Source: DYGT01 sp964607795
GTDB taxonomy: Bacteria; Patescibacteriota; Microgenomatia; UBA8517
DNA length: 29,407 nucleotides
Direction: 5' to 3'
Assembly (NCBI GenBank): GCA_964607795.1
Contig: CAZSLA010000009.1
Location: 1 to 29,407, forward strand
Position 1 is the first letter of the stretch. Each line of letters starts with the position of its first letter. This document shows, in pieces, positions 27,103 to 29,407 of the stretch. Position numbers and translations under genes: made by a program. The notes beneath the pieces are model-generated. The model worked only from the letters and a program-made list of their open reading frames with translations, did no database searches and was not told the DNA's origin.

Positions 27103-29406
27103 CTAAAAGCCTCCCCTGCGATCAATATCCGCTTCCACGACTTTTGCATCCCGCCCATACTTAATGCGACTCATCTCTTTGATAATTTCGGCAACCTCGG
27201 GCCTTCTTTGCTTGGCAATTACAGTCAGGTCCACGGTGGTATCCATACTAAAGGGCGGAACAGGTTCGTTATTTACGATCGTTTTGGTATAGACATTGTA
27301 GCGCTCAATATTCAAAAGGTCCTCCTCACTGAACGTCGGGGCATACTCATGGGTTAAATAGTTTGCGTCATTGACACCCACGCGGAAGGAAATTAAGGTA
27401 CCCACATTGCCAAAGACTGCATTTTTGACTTCTTCATCCACCTGGCCGATGAACTGGTTGGCCACTGTGAGACTCAGGTGGTATTTTCTTGCCTCAGATA
27501 AAATCTGAGCAAAATCCGGGGTGGCAAAATTCTGAAACTCGTCAACATAAAAATAAAAGGGCCGGCGCTCACTTTCGGGCATATCCGCCCGGCTCATAGC
27601 CGCCATTAAAATCCTGGGCACCAAAACAAGCCCCAGGAAACTACTGTTTTCCTCGCCCAGCTCGCCTTTGGAAAGGTTGATGAGTAGAATCTTACCCTCG
27701 TCCATGACGCGCCTGAAGTCAAAGGAAGAATGGGACTGGCCGATGATGTTGCGGATCATTTTGTTAGTGACAAAGCGGCCGAATTTGGAAACCGTATAAT
27801 CCAAAACCTCTGACTTATGAAAGTCCGAAGTCTGGGCAATTTGATCCTGCCAATAGCTTCTGACCATCGGGTCTTTAACATTGGGCAAAAGCGAAGTTAC
27901 AAATTCCGACTTGGTCATGGCGCGCATTACCTCCACAAATGTCCCACCCTCCATGCCCTGCATTACCGTAAGCATGGCATTGCGCACGCCGTGCTCAAAG
28001 CGCGGGCCGACGATGCCGGTTTTATACGGATCAAAAAGTTTGTACATCATGTTGATCACTGCTGTGGCGGCAAAATGCTGCTGATCTTCGCTGGTGGCTT
28101 CCAAAAGGTTCATGCCCATGGGGCGCTCGGTGTCCGACGGTCGGAAATAAATCACATCCTCCACGCGGTTTGGGGGCACAAAATTTAAAATATCCTCAAC
28201 CGCATCGCCGTGCGGGTCAATGAAGCACAGCCCATGGCCTGCATCTATGTCTTGCCTAATGAGTGTTTTTAAAAACTCGCTTTTGCCCGTACCAGTGCGG
28301 CCGATAATGTACATATGCCTTAACCTGTCTTGATCTGAGATGTAGACATCGCGGCTGATGCCTCGGTAATTGCTTTTTCCCAAATAAAGCCCTTCCTGGG
28401 GAATCTGGGCCGGGGCCGGGGCGGTTTTGGCATTGAGCCAGTGGATGTGCGGCGTGGTGATTAGCTTATTGGGAAAGTGAAAGATGGTTGCCAATTCCTC
28501 ACTGTTTAAAATCGATCTCCTGCCTCCCAGGCGAAACATGGGCTGATAGCGGTAAATAAAGTTTGTCATAAATGCAGATTTGTTGTGTACCTTTTTGCCC
28601 CCCAGGCTATTTAGTTCGCCATTAAACTGAGAGAAAGCGCTTGCAATATTGGATAAATGGGCCTTTGCCATGTCAATCGTTTCCGAAACCACAACTACGC
28701 GGATTTCTGTTTCAAAGCCGGGCTTTGCCACTTTGTTTTCTACGGCTTCCAGGGTTTTTGCCGGCACCGCGTATTTTGCCTTTTCGGGGTCCGCCTCTTG
28801 TTTTTTGGTGGAGGAAATAAAAACTCTACCCCCAGCTTGCCAGGAAGATTGCGCTGGCGACAAAAGCACCTGGACCACTGCTGCCTCATTTGCGCCCATT
28901 TTGGCCATGGCTGAGGTAATCGAAGCCAAAGGATCAACCGGTAAATCTTTGTAAGTTTTTAGCGGATAATGGTTTTCTTTTTTAAGCTCAAAAACTTTAT
29001 AGGCCACCTTGCCCGTTTCATTAAAAACTTTGTATTCCTCGACTACGCTTATTTTGGCATCAGGATAAGCTCCGTGAACTTGCTTTTCCACCAGGTCTTT
29101 GAGCTCTTTGGCCGCCCAAATATAAAAGCGGATGTCCTCAAGCTTGGCAACAATTTCAAAAGCAATCACCGGCTGGTTATCAAAGCGCATTTTCCAGCCG
29201 CCCTTTTTAATGGAATAAAGCGAGGCAAAGAGCTGCTCCATGGCATCGGTTTTGATCTCGTTGTTGCGCTGGACTGAGACCAAAAGAAGAACGCCATCAA
29301 GCGAGCGCTCTTCCCTTTTGCGATTGCGGTAGAGTATAAACAAGCAATACCCCGCCAAAAAAAGCAAGAAAAAGCCAAGCGTACCAAACACTAATATGGC
29401 AATTAA
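27103..29406 (-). CDS. VirD4/TraG-like type IV secretion-type ATPase (5' end beyond window)
   Basis: At least 762 residues and open to the window edge: codons before the GTG at 29391 (LIAIL) continue the hydrophobic segment, so the true start is probably outside. After an N-terminal membrane helix (LGFFLLFLAGYCLFIL) and about 300 residues of mixed domain come Walker A YIIGRTGTGKSEFLKT, the block LCFIDPHGDAVEDIL, Walker B FYFYVDEFQNFATPDFAQIL and an adjacent SEARKYHLSLTVANQFIGQV, the pattern of conjugative coupling proteins and TraM-recognition domains. Such ATPases form hexamers that feed DNA or protein to a type IV channel or power pili. The substrate is unknown. It ends 45 nt from the tRNA fragment; any VirB partners would be beyond the right edge. 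Confidence 0.82.
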   Translation of the reverse strand, partial: LIAILVFGTLGFFLLFLAGYCLFILYRNRKREERSLDGVLLLVSVQRNNEIKTDAMEQLFASLYSIKKGGWKMRFDNQPVIAFEIVAKLEDIRFYIWAAKELKDLVEKQVHGAYPDAKISVVEEYKVFNETGKVAYKVFELKKENHYPLKTYKDLPVDPLASITSAMAKMGANEAAVVQVLLSPAQSSWQAGGRVFISSTKKQEADPEKAKYAVPAKTLEAVENKVAKPGFETEIRVVVVSETIDMAKAHLSNIASAFSQFNGELNSLGGKKVHNKSAFMTNFIYRYQPMFRLGGRRSILNSEELATIFHFPNKLITTPHIHWLNAKTAPAPAQIPQEGLYLGKSNYRGISRDVYISDQDRLRHMYIIGRTGTGKSEFLKTLIRQDIDAGHGLCFIDPHGDAVEDILNFVPPNRVEDVIYFRPSDTERPMGMNLLEATSEDQQHFAATAVINMMYKLFDPYKTGIVGPRFEHGVRNAMLTVMQGMEGGTFVEVMRAMTKSEFVTSLLPNVKDPMVRSYWQDQIAQTSDFHKSEVLDYTVSKFGRFVTNKMIRNIIGQSHSSFDFRRVMDEGKILLINLSKGELGEENSSFLGLVLVPRILMAAMSRADMPESERRPFYFYVDEFQNFATPDFAQILSEARKYHLSLTVANQFIGQVDEEVKNAVFGNVGTLISFRVGVNDANYLTHEYAPTFSEEDLLNIERYNVYTKTIVNNEPVPPFSMDTTVDLTVIAKQRRPEVAEIIKEMSRIKYGRDAKVVEADIDRRGGF

Positions 29407-29407
29407 T

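Noticed and set aside
1..29407. Recoded UGA (Gly) as in Gracilibacteria
   Set aside because: UGA ends several genes at exact coupling points (for example 10410 and 4063) and is not found inside conserved domains.
1..29407. CRISPR array
   Set aside because: No set of regularly spaced direct repeats is visible; the only clear exact direct repeat is the tRNA fragment.

Overview
The window looks like a chromosomal segment of an uncultivated bacterium of the Patescibacteria/CPR type; Microgenomates-like is my best guess, but no ribosomal marker is present to place it. The grounds are compact gene packing with many 1-17 nt overlaps, small proteins with no recognisable relatives, a self-splicing group I intron in a tRNA gene, stand-alone domains (a 5'-3' exonuclease without a polymerase, a lone tRNA-binding OB fold), a VirD4/TraG-like ATPase and an intracellular alpha-glucan enzyme set. 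UGA acts as a stop in several tightly coupled genes, so the code is standard, which argues against Gracilibacteria/Absconditabacteria.

Layout. 1-1.5 kb (+): the end of a GT39-like membrane glycosyltransferase, then a SpoU/TrmH-type RNA methyltransferase. 9.0-1.5 kb (-), one apparent operon: a membrane protein with metal-hydrolase-like motifs, a GT4 glucan synthase-like enzyme, a GH57 amylase, a GH15 glucoamylase-like enzyme, a ROK sugar kinase, thioredoxin, a Pro/Ala-rich protein and thioredoxin reductase. The glycan genes can build, cut and phosphorylate an alpha-glucan; the last three form a thioredoxin system. 11.8-9.1 kb: an unknown 475-aa protein coupled to a small membrane protein, pth, a conserved-looking small protein and a frameshifted ORF. 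11.9-12.7 kb is a gene graveyard: an IS481-like transposase lacking its catalytic core and the N-terminus of a P-type ATPase. 18.8-12.7 kb (-): an ATP-dependent DNA ligase, a small membrane protein, a Fic protein, NnrD, a small unknown, RecF, a broken NUDIX gene and a coupled ART-like protein. 25.1-18.9 kb (-): mutM, a GT4 enzyme, the exonuclease, ftsH, the tRNA-binding protein and trpS with tRNA-Met. 25.1-27.1 kb: divergent tRNA promoters, the intron-split tRNA(CAU), an FtsB/DivIC-like gene, a tyrosine recombinase, tRNA-Ile(UAU) and a truncated tRNA copy. 29.4-27.1 kb (-): the VirD4-like ATPase, running off the right edge.

The strongest unusual signals are RNA-centred. There is an Azoarcus-like 203-nt group I intron directly before a CAU anticodon. 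The trpS ATG shares its A with the CCA end of the tRNA-Met gene. An Ile tRNA has the rare UAU anticodon, and 33 nt of its 5' half are repeated exactly beside a tyrosine recombinase gene. Several genes also carry a -10-like hexamer only 5-9 nt before the ATG, suggesting frequent leaderless transcription. I did not find a clear multi-gene defence or secretion system. The nearest candidate for something undescribed is the ATGA-coupled ART-like/NUDIX pair behind a palindrome at 18.0-18.85 kb.
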